Positions 19,280-29,100 of a stretch of 64,000 bases of DNA are shown piece after piece (the stretch's first letter is position 1; every line of letters begins with the position of its first letter). The DNA comes from an uncultured Poribacteria bacterium (GTDB taxonomy: Bacteria > Poribacteria > WGA-4E > WGA-3G). Location: assembly GCA_951828515.1 (NCBI GenBank), contig OX639992.1, positions 2,076,008 to 2,140,007 on the forward strand, written 5' to 3'. Position numbers and translations under genes: made by a program. The notes beneath the pieces were generated by a model, which saw only the letters and a list, made by a program, of their open reading frames with translations, was not told where the DNA came from and did no database searches.

Positions 19280-19954
19280 TTATCGCATCTTGAGTTTACC
19301 CCATGTGACCGGCAGGGCATCCGCGGGATTCACTGCGAAACTATGCCCCACGGTTGTAACTAACAGATTGTCATACAGGGAATGTTCACCGCCACTTGCT
19401 CTGAAACCTATACCACCCTTGTCATTAGTCTTATCTTCCCAGGTGCAAGCTAACTCGAGTTCCTCGCCCTGTTCACCCAAATAGAGGTCGTAACGCTCAC
19501 CTTCGGCAACGATCTTTATCGTATACCATTCGCCAAGTTCAGGGTGCAGACCCGATTCATTGTCCAATTTATCGTCATCTTTAACGATATAATTACCACC
19601 AACTCTTGTAAACCACCAAAATTGATTACGATTATCTGCCACAATTTGAACCAGCGTACAATTGTTTGGGTCTCCAGCACGCACGACCCAATTCGATGCC
19701 CAGAGCGGGTTTATCATGTGAAAATCGACATAGAACTCAAAGTCAGTGAAGTCATCTTTGACGGACATCCCGACTTCTCCGCCGTTAACTTCCAGTGTCC
19801 CGCCATCCAAGTTCCAGCCTCCTGTAGGTGCCCATTTACCCTTGTCAATTTCCTTCTTCTCAAAGTCATCCTCAAACAGCACCTCGCCAACGCAAAGCGG
19901 CGCGTATACCGAGATGAGTATGAATAAAAAGAGTGTGAAGATGCTGAATCTCAT
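19280..19954 (-). CDS. Secreted LamG/DUF1080-like protein with C-terminal TWG-LK motif
   Basis: 224 residues from the ATG at 19954, which has GGAGAGG upstream and opens a clear signal peptide (RFSIFTLFLFILISVYAPLCVG). The longer open frame (to 20173) overlaps the moaD-like gene and is not credible. The mature start EVLFEDDFEKKEIDKGKW is the same entry strand seen in 14324-15076. The domain continues with a beta-sandwich pattern and ends GGIGFRASGGEHSLYDNLLVTTVG. The C-terminal tail VNPADALPVTWGKLKMR matches the motif shared with three other secreted proteins. No catalytic site can be assigned; a sugar-binding or glycan-cleaving role is possible. Confidence 0.75.
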   Translation of the reverse strand: MRFSIFTLFLFILISVYAPLCVGEVLFEDDFEKKEIDKGKWAPTGGWNLDGGTLEVNGGEVGMSVKDDFTDFEFYVDFHMINPLWASNWVVRAGDPNNCTLVQIVADNRNQFWWFTRVGGNYIVKDDDKLDNESGLHPELGEWYTIKIVAEGERYDLYLGEQGEELELACTWEDKTNDKGGIGFRASGGEHSLYDNLLVTTVGHSFAVNPADALPVTWGKLKMR

Positions 19955-20027
19955 TATAACCTCTCCTTTTCGGTTTGAATCAGAAAACACACTTGTCCCG
20001 CCAAAAGTTTCAAAATGTTGTAGAGCT

Positions 20028-20309
20028 TCAGTGTGATGGTTCTGCGACACCACCGCCAATGGCAGGGAGGAAATGGATTTCTGCGTCGGTGTCAACGCGT
20101 TCGAGGAAGGATCCCCGAGTGAGGAGGCCATTGATGTATATGGCGATGCCGGGCTTAAGACGATCTTCTTCACATAACCGCTCTTTGATACCTGGGTAGC
20201 GACTTTCTAAATTATCAATCACTTCACGGACAGTCGCACCGGGGAGCGTAATGTTCTCTTCGCCGCCTGTAAACTTACGCATGAGGGGTGGAATAACTAC
20301 GGTTGGCAT
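20028..20309 (-). CDS. MoaD/ThiS-family ubiquitin-like sulfur carrier with C-terminal extension
   Basis: 93 residues with the beta-grasp fold pattern (VVIPPLMRKFTGGEENITL, then TVREVIDNLESRYPG, then IAIYINGLLTRG) and the C-terminal PAIGGG expected of MoaD/ThiS proteins. Mature carriers end at Gly-Gly, but here six residues (VAEPSH) follow the glycines, so a protease would be needed to expose them unless the tail is tolerated. It is encoded just downstream of a molybdenum hydroxylase operon (20459-24203), on the same strand, which suggests molybdopterin synthesis (MoaD role). No MoaE or protease gene is adjacent. No good ribosome-binding site is seen; the upstream gap holds repeats. Confidence 0.75.
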   Translation of the reverse strand: MPTVVIPPLMRKFTGGEENITLPGATVREVIDNLESRYPGIKERLCEEDRLKPGIAIYINGLLTRGSFLERVDTDAEIHFLPAIGGGVAEPSH

Positions 20310-20403
20310 TTTTTGAGTGGTTGTCGGTTTTCAGTTGTCGGTTTTCGGTTGCCACTTCGGTAAAGGGCACTTGAACGAAAACCTGTCACGACTTGGATAT
20401 CAT

Positions 20404-20430
20404 AGGGGTAGGCACAAGACCTACCCCTAC
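20404..20430. repeat. Dispersed palindrome (GGGGTAGGCACAAGACCTACCCC type)
   Basis: A 27-bp inverted repeat with GGGGTAGG / CCTACCCC arms around GCACAAGA. A second copy of the same element, with one base pair of the arms exchanged, lies inside the coding region of the 1013-residue protein at 51442-51468. Confidence 0.7.
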
Positions 20431-20458
20431 AGAATCGGGGTTTCAAACCCCACTCACG

Positions 20459-22714
20459 CTAAATTTTGCCCATGGCTTTCAGGAGCCGATCAGGCGACAT
20501 CGGGAGTTCTGTCATCCGAACGCCGATTGCATCATAGATAGCATTGGCAATGGCAGCCATCGGTGGCACAATCGGCACTTCACCGACCCCACGCACACCA
20601 TACGGATGCCCCGGATTCGGGACTTCAACGATAACAGCATCGATCATAGGTAAATCTAAGCAGGTCGGCATCCGATAATCGAGGAAACTGGCGTTGGTCA
20701 TAGTGCCTTCGTCATCGTAGATGTATTCCTCATTTAACGCCCAGCCGATACCCTGCACAGCACCGCCCTGTATCTGGCCCTCAACGTAGCTCGGATGGAT
20801 GGCTTTTCCTGCATCCTGGACTGCGGTATAACGGAGGATCTCGACCTTACCGGTCTCCTCGTCGACTGCCACATCCACCACGTGCGTTGCGTAGGCACCA
20901 CCAGCACCACCAGGATTCACTGTTCCGCTACCTACAACCGGACCGCCAGTTTCACCGAGCCGTGCACATAGATCGCGGAAACTAATCTGTTCTTCTTTGC
21001 CGTTGATGCATGAAAACTCGCCATCTGCGAACTGCACGTTGTCTTCGTCAACTTCCCAGAGTTTCGCGGCGCGAGCACTCATCTTCCGCTTGACATCCTG
21101 TGCGGCTTCATACGCGGCGTAACCGGTTGCGTAGGTTGTACGGCTACCGCCCGTTACGGCGGTGTAACCGACAGAATTAGTATCAACAACGCTTGGGTTG
21201 ACCGATTCGGCGGGGATACCGAGGACTTCCGCCGCCTGCATAGCGATTGACGATCGAGTGCCACCGATGTCTGTGGAACCTTCAATAAGGTTAATAGTAC
21301 CATCGGAGTTGACATTAATCGTCACGCTGGACTCCAAGCCGATATTGAACCAGTAACCGGAAGCGACACCGCGACCGTGGTGTTTCTTCCCATTCGGTGC
21401 GGTATAGTGCGGATGCGCTTTCGCGGTTTCGAGCGTTTCAATACAGCCGATGCGCGGGTGAATGGGTCCGTCTGCGCGTCGGTCGCCCTCTTTTGCGCCG
21501 TTGAGCAATCGGATCTCAAGTGGATCGATGTCCAGTTTCTCCGCGATCTCGTCAACAACTGACTCTGAACCGAAAGCGGCGTTTGGTGCCCCAGGCGCGC
21601 GGTAGGGCGCGGTTTTCGGTTTATTGACAACGACATCGTAACCGTCAATGACGACGTTTTCAATGCTGTAGGGTGCAAAGATACACATTGCGCCAGGTCC
21701 AACGGGGGCACCGGGATACGCACCTGCTTCAAAAGCGAGATACGCCTCAGCGGCGGTTATCTTACCGTCTTTGGTCGCACCCATCTTGACACGAACGTAG
21801 GAGGCAGGTGTCGGTCCTGTACCTTCAAACACATCCGCACGGTTCATGAGGACTTTGACCGGTTTCCCCGTTTTCTTTGCCAGCAACGCGGCAACGGGTT
21901 TAATGTAAACGCTAATCTTACCGCCAAAACCGCCGCCAATTTCCATCGGAACAACCTTAATTTTGGAAATCGGGTACTGGAGGATTTCGGCGACCTGTTC
22001 ACGAACAGTAAACGCCCCTTGTGTGCTACACCAAATGGTCAGTTGCCCATCTTGGTTGAAATGCGCCGTGGCGTTGTGGGGTTCAATATAGCCTTGATGA
22101 ACAGTGCCAGTAACGAAATCACGTTCAACAACGATATCCGCTTCGGCGAACCCTTTCTCAGGATCACCCAACTTATGCTGAATATGACTTGCGACGTTGC
22201 TCGGTTCGTCAGCCGCCTCACCCATTGAGGTAGTTTTCAGACTCTCATGCAGGAGGGGTGCATCCGCCTCCATTGCTTGACGCACCTCTAAGACGGGTGG
22301 TAGCACCTCGTATTCGACATCAATGAGTGTACAAGCTTCTTCTGCGATATGCGGACTTGTCGCGGCAACAGCGGCAACGGCGTGCCCCTTGTACAAAACC
22401 TTATCGCTTGCCAAAATGTTATCGCAGAGATATTTGAGATTGACCGCCCCTTCGCCTAAGTCTGCGACTCTGTCCTCAGCTTCAGGCAAGTCTTGAGCGG
22501 TGACAACACCTTTAACACCGGGATAGGCTTCGGCACGACTGGTGTCAATCGATATAATTCGCGCATGGGCGTGCGGGCTGCGCAGGACTCTTCCGTGCAG
22601 GAGTCCGGTCATTTGAAAATCTGCCCCGTAAAGTGCGCGACCGGTGACTTTGTCGACCCCATCATGGCGGATGGGACGGGTGCCGATAACTTTATATTCT
22701 TTTTTCTCAGCCAT
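20459..22714 (-). CDS. Xanthine dehydrogenase/CO dehydrogenase-family molybdopterin-binding large subunit
   Basis: 751 residues, the usual size for the large subunit of molybdenum hydroxylases. It carries GRALYGADF near the N terminus, the molybdopterin-contact GGGFGGKISVY, PYRAPGAPNAAFGSESVVDEIA, and the C-terminal GVGEVPIVPPMAAIANAI containing the catalytic-Glu region. The CO-dehydrogenase-specific AYRCSFR loop is absent, so this is an aldehyde/xanthine-type hydroxylase of unknown substrate. It forms an operon with the 2Fe-2S subunit (22757-23233) and the FAD subunit (23325-24203), in the order FAD, Fe-S, Mo. GGAGGAATATGCGTA precedes the start. Probably cytoplasmic. Confidence 0.9.
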   Translation of the reverse strand: MAEKKEYKVIGTRPIRHDGVDKVTGRALYGADFQMTGLLHGRVLRSPHAHARIISIDTSRAEAYPGVKGVVTAQDLPEAEDRVADLGEGAVNLKYLCDNILASDKVLYKGHAVAAVAATSPHIAEEACTLIDVEYEVLPPVLEVRQAMEADAPLLHESLKTTSMGEAADEPSNVASHIQHKLGDPEKGFAEADIVVERDFVTGTVHQGYIEPHNATAHFNQDGQLTIWCSTQGAFTVREQVAEILQYPISKIKVVPMEIGGGFGGKISVYIKPVAALLAKKTGKPVKVLMNRADVFEGTGPTPASYVRVKMGATKDGKITAAEAYLAFEAGAYPGAPVGPGAMCIFAPYSIENVVIDGYDVVVNKPKTAPYRAPGAPNAAFGSESVVDEIAEKLDIDPLEIRLLNGAKEGDRRADGPIHPRIGCIETLETAKAHPHYTAPNGKKHHGRGVASGYWFNIGLESSVTINVNSDGTINLIEGSTDIGGTRSSIAMQAAEVLGIPAESVNPSVVDTNSVGYTAVTGGSRTTYATGYAAYEAAQDVKRKMSARAAKLWEVDEDNVQFADGEFSCINGKEEQISFRDLCARLGETGGPVVGSGTVNPGGAGGAYATHVVDVAVDEETGKVEILRYTAVQDAGKAIHPSYVEGQIQGGAVQGIGWALNEEYIYDDEGTMTNASFLDYRMPTCLDLPMIDAVIVEVPNPGHPYGVRGVGEVPIVPPMAAIANAIYDAIGVRMTELPMSPDRLLKAMGKI

Positions 22715-22756
22715 TACGCATATTCCTCCGATTTATGAGACTGCGTTTGTATGAAG

Positions 22757-23233
22757 TTAAGCAGAGGCTTCCTTAGCGGCATCCATCACTGCTTTGACAA
22801 TTTTATCATAACCGGTACAGCGACACAGGTTACCCGCCAACCAGTACCGAATTTCATGTTCGGTTGGATTTGGGTTGCTATCCAGCAATGCCTTGGCACT
22901 CATTATAAAGCCGGGTGTGCAAATACCACATTGGAGTGCGGCGTTCTCTAAGAACGCGTCTTGGATCGGGTGCAGCTTATCAGGTTCCGCGAGACCTTCT
23001 ATGGTTTCGACAGATTTGCCCTCAGTCTCTACACCGAGGACGAGACATGAATTGACAAGTCTGCCATCAAGGATGACACTGCAAGCTCCACAATTTCCGT
23101 TGTTGCATCCTTCTTTAGCACCTGTAAGGTAGAGTTCATCCCTGAGAACTTCGAGTAGGCTTTGCCGGGATTCGCAGAGAAATTCTACTGTTTCGCCATT
23201 GATAGTGGTTTGAACGTGCGATTTTCTCGCCAT
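22757..23233 (-). CDS. Molybdenum hydroxylase 2Fe-2S subunit
   Basis: 158 residues, the standard size for the small subunit. The plant-ferredoxin-type N-terminal cluster is formed by CNNGNCGACSVILDG and a later Cys (NSCLVLG). The C-terminal four-helix domain binds the second cluster through CGICTPGFI and CRCTGYDKIV. It passes electrons from the molybdenum centre in the large subunit to FAD in the medium subunit. GAAAGGAAC precedes the start, and the three subunit genes are separated by only 42-91 bp. Confidence 0.93.
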   Translation of the reverse strand: MARKSHVQTTINGETVEFLCESRQSLLEVLRDELYLTGAKEGCNNGNCGACSVILDGRLVNSCLVLGVETEGKSVETIEGLAEPDKLHPIQDAFLENAALQCGICTPGFIMSAKALLDSNPNPTEHEIRYWLAGNLCRCTGYDKIVKAVMDAAKEASA

Positions 23234-23324
23234 AGTATGGTTCCTTTCGGGCTTCTAACGATTCAGGCTTTGTTCCGTTTTGTCCGTTGTCCAAAATGGA
23301 TTGCCGTTAAAAAATCAACAAAAT

Positions 23325-24203
23325 CTACGCTGCGTCTCGGACTCTCTGGATTGCGCCGTTGAGTGCACGTCGCGTCAGTACACCGACGAGGTGTGTCCGC
23401 TGCTCGGCAGTCCCACGCATATCGCTAATCGGACGTGCGATGGCTTGTGCGGCTCGTGCGGCATCATCAATCGCGGCATCAGAAACCTCGCGACCGGCGA
23501 GTGACGCGCTCGCATCTTCAGCAAAGAGCGGTGTGGGTGCGACAGCAGCGAGTGCAATACGGGCAGAGACAATTGTCTGTTTCGCAGCATCAAGTGTCAC
23601 AGATGCTCCGGCACCAACGACAGCGATATCCATCTCATTGCGCGGAATAAACCGGAGATAGAAAGAACTGGAATTGCTTGCAGGTGCTGGTATCTTCAGA
23701 GAGACGAGCATCTCGCCTTTTTCCAGAGCAGTCTGCCCTGGGGCTGTGCAGAACTGTTCGACAGGTAGTTCACGCTCGCCGTTTGGACCGGCAATGACAC
23801 ACGTAGCATTCAGCACAATTAGAGGCGGTATGCAATCCGCAGCGGGTGAGGCGTTACACAAATTACCACCAACGCCAGCACGTCCTTGGATCGCGGTGCC
23901 ACCAATAATTTTGGTTGCATCGATTAAACCCGGATAGGCATCACAGATGGCATCAACGGCGTAAGTCTTATAACACTCGACTGCAGCACCGAGTGTTAAG
24001 CCGGTGTTCGCATCATAATTTAAGACGTTCACCTCTGGAATGGATTTGACATCAACCACCAAGCCAACGTCGCGACGTCCCTCCCGGATATTAACGATGA
24101 GGTCGGTCCCACCCGCCAAAATACGAGCCTTTTCTCCGTTTTCATCAAGCAGTGCAACGGCTTCCGGGACAGTTTTCGCGGAAACATACGAAAAATCTTG
24201 CAT
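23325..24203 (-). CDS. Molybdenum hydroxylase FAD-binding (medium) subunit
   Basis: 292 residues. The FAD-binding domain (PCMH type) shows AGGTDLIVNIREGRR near residue 31 and GGNLCNASPAADCIPPL near 115, the two pyrophosphate-contact loops of CoxM/XdhB proteins. The C-terminal CO_deh_flav_C domain contains the GAGASVTLD and ALAAVAPTPLFA segments. It is the first gene of the three-subunit operon and starts after an ideal AAAGGAGATTCC. The upstream 586 bp carry a 32-bp tandem repeat that may be regulatory. Confidence 0.92.
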   Translation of the reverse strand: MQDFSYVSAKTVPEAVALLDENGEKARILAGGTDLIVNIREGRRDVGLVVDVKSIPEVNVLNYDANTGLTLGAAVECYKTYAVDAICDAYPGLIDATKIIGGTAIQGRAGVGGNLCNASPAADCIPPLIVLNATCVIAGPNGERELPVEQFCTAPGQTALEKGEMLVSLKIPAPASNSSSFYLRFIPRNEMDIAVVGAGASVTLDAAKQTIVSARIALAAVAPTPLFAEDASASLAGREVSDAAIDDAARAAQAIARPISDMRGTAEQRTHLVGVLTRRALNGAIQRVRDAA

Positions 24204-24789
24204 GAACGGAATCTCCTTTCGTTACTATAACTGGAATTCACAATTTATAAAAAGTTGGGGGCTGAGGCGCGGAGACCCCGCCACAGAAATCGGTACTTAT
24301 GAGATAGGTTTTAGATATATTTATTTTAAACCGTAGTATAGCAAAAATTCGGTTTTAAGGCAAGTTTTTTTGTGGGTGTACCAGAGGTATTCAGTTATCA
24401 GTTATCAGTTGTCAGTAATTAGCAGTCAGCCGTTAGTTTTCAGTAGGTGTGGGTTCATGAAGCTTGAGGGGGGTTAATTGAGCGATGGGCAGTGCCTATT
24501 GTCTGAATCAGGATATACAGGATTATGGACATTTCTCGATTGACAACTATCCTTTACAGAATTATCAATCTATTCTTTTAAACTTTGTAAAATCTCACCC
24601 ATGAAATCGAGAACAAGACTAAAAAATGGAAACAGAATAGTCTTTATTAGGCATATAGTACTACCATATGTCAAGTTCGTTTGCATATAGTAGTACTATT
24701 TGTCAAGTCTGCTTGCATATAGTAGCGTTTTCCGGTTGTGCAACATGCGCGCGGGGATTTCTAAAAAACGATTCCCCAACGCCTTGATT
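24204..24789. other. Intergenic region with repeats, no gene
   Basis: Contains a family A fragment (about 24390-24440), a TGTCTGAATCAGGATATACAGG-type dispersed sequence (about 24499), and the 32-bp tandem repeat listed separately. No protein or RNA gene is supported. Confidence 0.6.
24651..24725. repeat. 32-bp tandem repeat with palindromic core
   Basis: GCATATAGTA begins at 24651, 24683 and 24715, giving an exact 32-bp period (about three helical turns). Units contain ATAGTAGTACTAT and a TGTCAA(GT) that reads TTGACA on the minus strand. It lies upstream of the molybdenum hydroxylase operon, so an operator or promoter array is possible. Confidence 0.65.
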
Positions 24790-25821
24790 TCAATCAAGAA
24801 CTTCAAGGGACGCGCACCGAATATTGTCCAATTCTTCAGCACTAAAGACACCCGCTCGGTAGAGATTCCGATATTCCTCGGAGACGCTCTGACCGAATAT
24901 CATCAGATCGTCTGTATTAATTGTCACGCGGACACCGTTATCAAATAAGATGCGGATCGGATGTGAGGTGAGATTCGGCACAGCATCTAACATCACATTG
25001 CTTGTTGGACACACATTCAATTGTATCTGATTCTCCGAAAGCCAACGCATAACTTCAACCGATTCTGCGGCACCGACACCGTGTTGGACTTCGTCCAAAT
25101 CCAAGACTTCGACCGTCCGCCGGACTTCTTCCGCCCCACCGAACTCCCCAACATGTGCTTTGAGCTTCATTCCTGCAGTACGTGCCTTTTTGTATAAAGG
25201 CTTCACGGCTTCAGGAGCACACGCTTCTTGATAGCTATACAGATCAATTGATTGAAATACACCCAATTCCACGGCTTCGTGTGCCAACGCCATCAACTTT
25301 GGATCGTTAGCATGTGTCCGAGAAAAACCGAGTTCCGGACGCAGATCAATCTGTGCGCCATATTGTTCAGCTAACGCCTCAAAAAACACCCGCACCCCGA
25401 CTAATTCATCTGGATAGTATTCAGCCATCCGAATGTCAAAACTCATCTCGAGCATAACAACGCCATCTTGTATTGCATCGCGCACGCCTGAGGATGCGAC
25501 AAACTTAAAACTTTCAGGCGTTATTATGTGAAGGGATAAGACCTCGTTTATGTATTCCATCATCCCCTCAAGTCCTTCCATCTTAGAAGGCGGGTGCTTT
25601 AGGGGATGACCCACCCAGCATTCGAGATTCTCCAGTCGTGTACTCAAGAACGCGTGGGAGTGAACGTCAGTTTTAGGGGCTGCTCTTATAGAGGTCAAGT
25701 TATCTATAGAGAGTGCTTCAATGAAATCCATATACATAGTACCTAAACGTGAGTTTGATAAAAGTGGAATGTCGGGTTTCGCTACCGGTATTGAGGCAGA
25801 AAGTGCCTTGAAAAGCGGCAT
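24790..25821 (-). CDS. Adenosine deaminase-like metal-dependent deaminase
   Basis: 343 residues of the adenosine/AMP deaminase family, which hydrolyses amino groups on purines. Zinc and catalytic motifs are visible: TDVHSHAFL (H-x-H), KAHVGEFGG (His plus catalytic Glu), VQHGVGAAES (HG), and NTDDLMIFG (Asp-Asp). The protein ends about 12 residues after the FSAEELDNIRCASLEVLD segment, earlier than usual for the family (a further short helix is normal), so slight 3' truncation is possible. The ATG at 25821 has AGGACG upstream; internal ATGs at 25737 and 25731 are alternatives, since homology begins near residue 30. The substrate may not be adenosine. Confidence 0.8.
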   Translation of the reverse strand: MPLFKALSASIPVAKPDIPLLSNSRLGTMYMDFIEALSIDNLTSIRAAPKTDVHSHAFLSTRLENLECWVGHPLKHPPSKMEGLEGMMEYINEVLSLHIITPESFKFVASSGVRDAIQDGVVMLEMSFDIRMAEYYPDELVGVRVFFEALAEQYGAQIDLRPELGFSRTHANDPKLMALAHEAVELGVFQSIDLYSYQEACAPEAVKPLYKKARTAGMKLKAHVGEFGGAEEVRRTVEVLDLDEVQHGVGAAESVEVMRWLSENQIQLNVCPTSNVMLDAVPNLTSHPIRILFDNGVRVTINTDDLMIFGQSVSEEYRNLYRAGVFSAEELDNIRCASLEVLD

Positions 25822-26178
25822 ATTCGTCCTAATACTAAGGCTTTTGGTGTGTATTTACCACTCTACCCGACCTACAGATTTATTTTCAAACTGGCGTTAC
25901 CTAACTATATTTACTAAGCCTTGGACAATTTTCAATAAGCTGAGACACATAGCACTCCGCTGGAGTGCGGGAATTTGGGGACACCGGTTTCTATAGACAT
26001 AGCACTCCGCTGGAGTGCGGGAGTTTTCTATGAATTCGATCCGTGTGTAAGACTCAGAGAAAAAGAAATAGACCTTTGAAACTCAACTTACACGTGACAC
26101 GAATTGTCCAAACTTTAGCATATTTATGACTCTGCCCAGTAACAGACAGGAGCCTTCGCCAGTGGAGAAACGGACCGG
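25822..26178. other. Intergenic region between ileS and the deaminase gene
   Basis: No gene is seen. It contains two copies, exactly 50 bp apart (25952-25968 and 26002-26018), of the palindrome GCACTCCGCTGGAGTGC inside the longer direct repeat ATAGCACTCCGCTGGAGTGC. Confidence 0.65.
25952..26018. repeat. Pair of GCACTCC-GCT-GGAGTGC palindromes
   Basis: Two identical hairpin-forming units with the same flanks (ACATA before, GGGA after) are separated by a 50-bp period. They lie 3' of ileS on the minus strand. There is no poly-T tract, so these are not simple intrinsic terminators. Confidence 0.75.
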
Positions 26179-29100
26179 CTAAACCTGTTCAACGCTTAAG
26201 GTTGCGGGTTCACCGTTGAGTTTTTGTGCGACGGTGAAGGCATTTTCACCCGGAGTGTCTACGACCACCGTTGTGAGGGTCTCACGAAGGATATAGTCCT
26301 GATGCACCTGAAACGCCTCATCTACAAGCGAAGAAGTGGTATCGAGACTGAGTTTAATCCGATCGGAGACGTTAAAATCCGCTTCCTTCCGCATATTCTG
26401 GATTTTATTGACGAACTCACGTGCCAAGCCCTCCAACGTTAACTCGTGTGTCAATTCCGTTGACAATGCGACGAATTTCCTCGCATCTGCTTCTACAAAG
26501 AAACCCTCCCGATTCTGGGTCTGCACATCAACCTCAGACGGCTCAAGGGTGTATGTCTCTCCCGATGCTTCAACCTGTAAACTGCCAGCGGCTTCCAACT
26601 CCGCTTTCAATGCGACCGCATCTGCGGAGGCGAATGCTTTGGCGATGGCTTGCACACCCTTGCCGTATTTGGGTCCCAATACCTTGAAGTTGGGTTTGAG
26701 TGTCACTTGTGCGAAAGCGTCCAAGTTCTCTGTGAAGGCGATCGCTTTGACATTGAGTTCATCGTGGATGAGGTCTGCCAAACGATTCACGGTCGCTTTC
26801 TCTGCATCGGAGAGTCCACCGAGGGTGATCTCTGCCAAGGGTTGACGCGTCTTAATGCCGGAACGGTTGCGAGCGGCATGTCCCATACTGATAACCTCGC
26901 GTGTGAAATCCATATCTGCTTCCAATTGCGCGTCCTTGAGTGGGACATCCGCAACTGGATATTCCGCGAGATGAACACTTAAGGGTGCTTCAGTATTCAG
27001 CGAACACACCAAGTTCCGATAGAGTTCATCTGCCAAAAATGGAACGAAGGGTGCGGCGAGTTTCGTAACGGTCACGAGGACCTCATAAAGCGTGGCATAG
27101 GCGGCATGCTTGTCAGGTCCGGCTTCCGCGCCCCAAAAGCGATCGCGGGAACGGCGGACATACCAGTTACTGAGATCGTCGACAAACGCCTCAATAGCGC
27201 GCGGGGCATTCGTGAGATGATAGTTTTCCATTTCGTCGCGTACCCTGTCAATAAGGGTGTGGAGACGAGACAGGATCCACCTGTCTACCGTTGCGCGTTC
27301 CGAAACAGGCGGCGCATCTTGCAAGACATCGACCTGCTCAAGGTTGGCATACATGACGAAGAAACTATAAACGTTCTGAAGAGTTCCCATGAACTTCTTC
27401 AACGCTTCATCAATACCCTCTGTTTTGAAAGCGCGGGGTGTCCACGGCGTGGTTGCGGTGAACATATACCAACGCATTGCGTCTGCGCCTTGTCCGTTCA
27501 GAATTGTCCATGGGTCCACTGTGTTGCCTCGACTTTTACTCATCTTTTGGCCGTCGGGTCCCATAATTAGTTCAAGACAGAGACAGTTTTTGTAGGCAGG
27601 TTTGTCGTAGAGAAGTGTGCCAGTCGCTAAGAGACTATAGAACCAGCCACGGGTTTGATCAATGGCTTCGGAGATAAAATCGGCGGGATACGCCTGTTCC
27701 AACATCTCTTTGTTCTCAAAGGGATAGTGCCACTGCGCCGTGTGCGCGCAACCAGAGTCAAACCAGCAATCAATGACATCTTGCACGCGATGCATTGTAC
27801 CACCGCATTTTTCACAATCGAGGACAACGTCGTCTACATAAGGACGGTGCAGCTCAATATCATCCGGCACATCGGTCCCGAGTTCCTTCAATTCGGCGAT
27901 ACTCCCGACACAGTGCGGATCTCCGCAGTCGTCACACACCCAGACCGGCAAAGGGGTGCCCCAATACCGTTCACGGCTCAATCCCCAGTCGATATTGTTC
28001 TCCAACCAATTGCCGAAACGTCCGTCTTTGATATGTTCGGGATACCAGTTGATTTGCTGATTGTGCTGATGCATCTGATCTCGGATGGCGGTCGTCCGGA
28101 TAAACCACGATTCACGAGCATAGTAGAGCAAGGGGGTATCACACCGCCAACAGAACGGATATTGGTGCGTATACTCGGCAGCTTTAAATAACAGCCCACG
28201 TCCGTCTAAGTTTTCAATGATTTTCGGATCAGCGTCTTTGACGTATTCACCTGCCCACACGTCTTTAACTTCCGGGACAAATCTACCGTCGGGACCGACC
28301 AATTGTACGAGCGGGAGACCGTGTTTCTGTCCGATCTCGTAGTCATCCTGTCCAAAAGCGGGAGCAATATGAACCAAACCGCTTCCCTCTGTCGTCGTTA
28401 CGAAATCACCTGAGACGATGTAGTGGGACATCTCAGGATGCTGTCCACCATCAAACAAAGGTTCGTATTCCCAATCGCAAAGGTCCTCGCCCTTATAATT
28501 TTCGACGATTTGCGGGGGTTCATCTCCGAATAAACCCGGTACACACTCTTTTGCCAGAATGAGGTGTCGTCCATCGCCTTCTTCAACGGCAACGTAATCG
28601 TAATCTTCACCGACAGCCACAGCAACATTAGAAGGTAACGTCCACGGGGTCGTCGTCCAGACGAGTAGGTAAGTATTCTCTTTGTTTTTCAGTGGGAAAC
28701 GGACAAAGATAGACGGATCGGCGACCTCTTGGTAACCGAGTGCGACTTCGTGGCTCGCTAAGGTTGTGCCACACCGATAGCAATACGGTTGTACCTTATG
28801 CCCTTGATAGAGGAGATCTTTGTCCCACGCTTGTCGGAGGACCCACCAGACGCTTTCAATGTAATCGTTCGACAGCGTGATATAGGCTTCATCGAGATTG
28901 ACCCAGAATCCGATGCGTTCGGTCATCTGCCGCCAATCCTGCTCGTATTGGAAGACGTTCTCCTTACATTTTTCGATAAAGTTCTGAACGCCGTAAGCCT
29001 CCAGTTCGGCTTTGTTTGTAATATTGAGTTGCTTTTCGACCTGATATTCAACGGGAAGTCCGTGCGTGTCCCACCCCGCTTTGCGGTGGACGTAATGCCC

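Noticed and set aside
20459-22714. Form I CO dehydrogenase (CoxL)
   Set aside because: The active-site AYRCSFR loop is missing.
25952-26018. Pair of hairpins as the ileS terminator
   Set aside because: No T-run follows on the minus strand, and the same palindrome type looks like a dispersed repeat.
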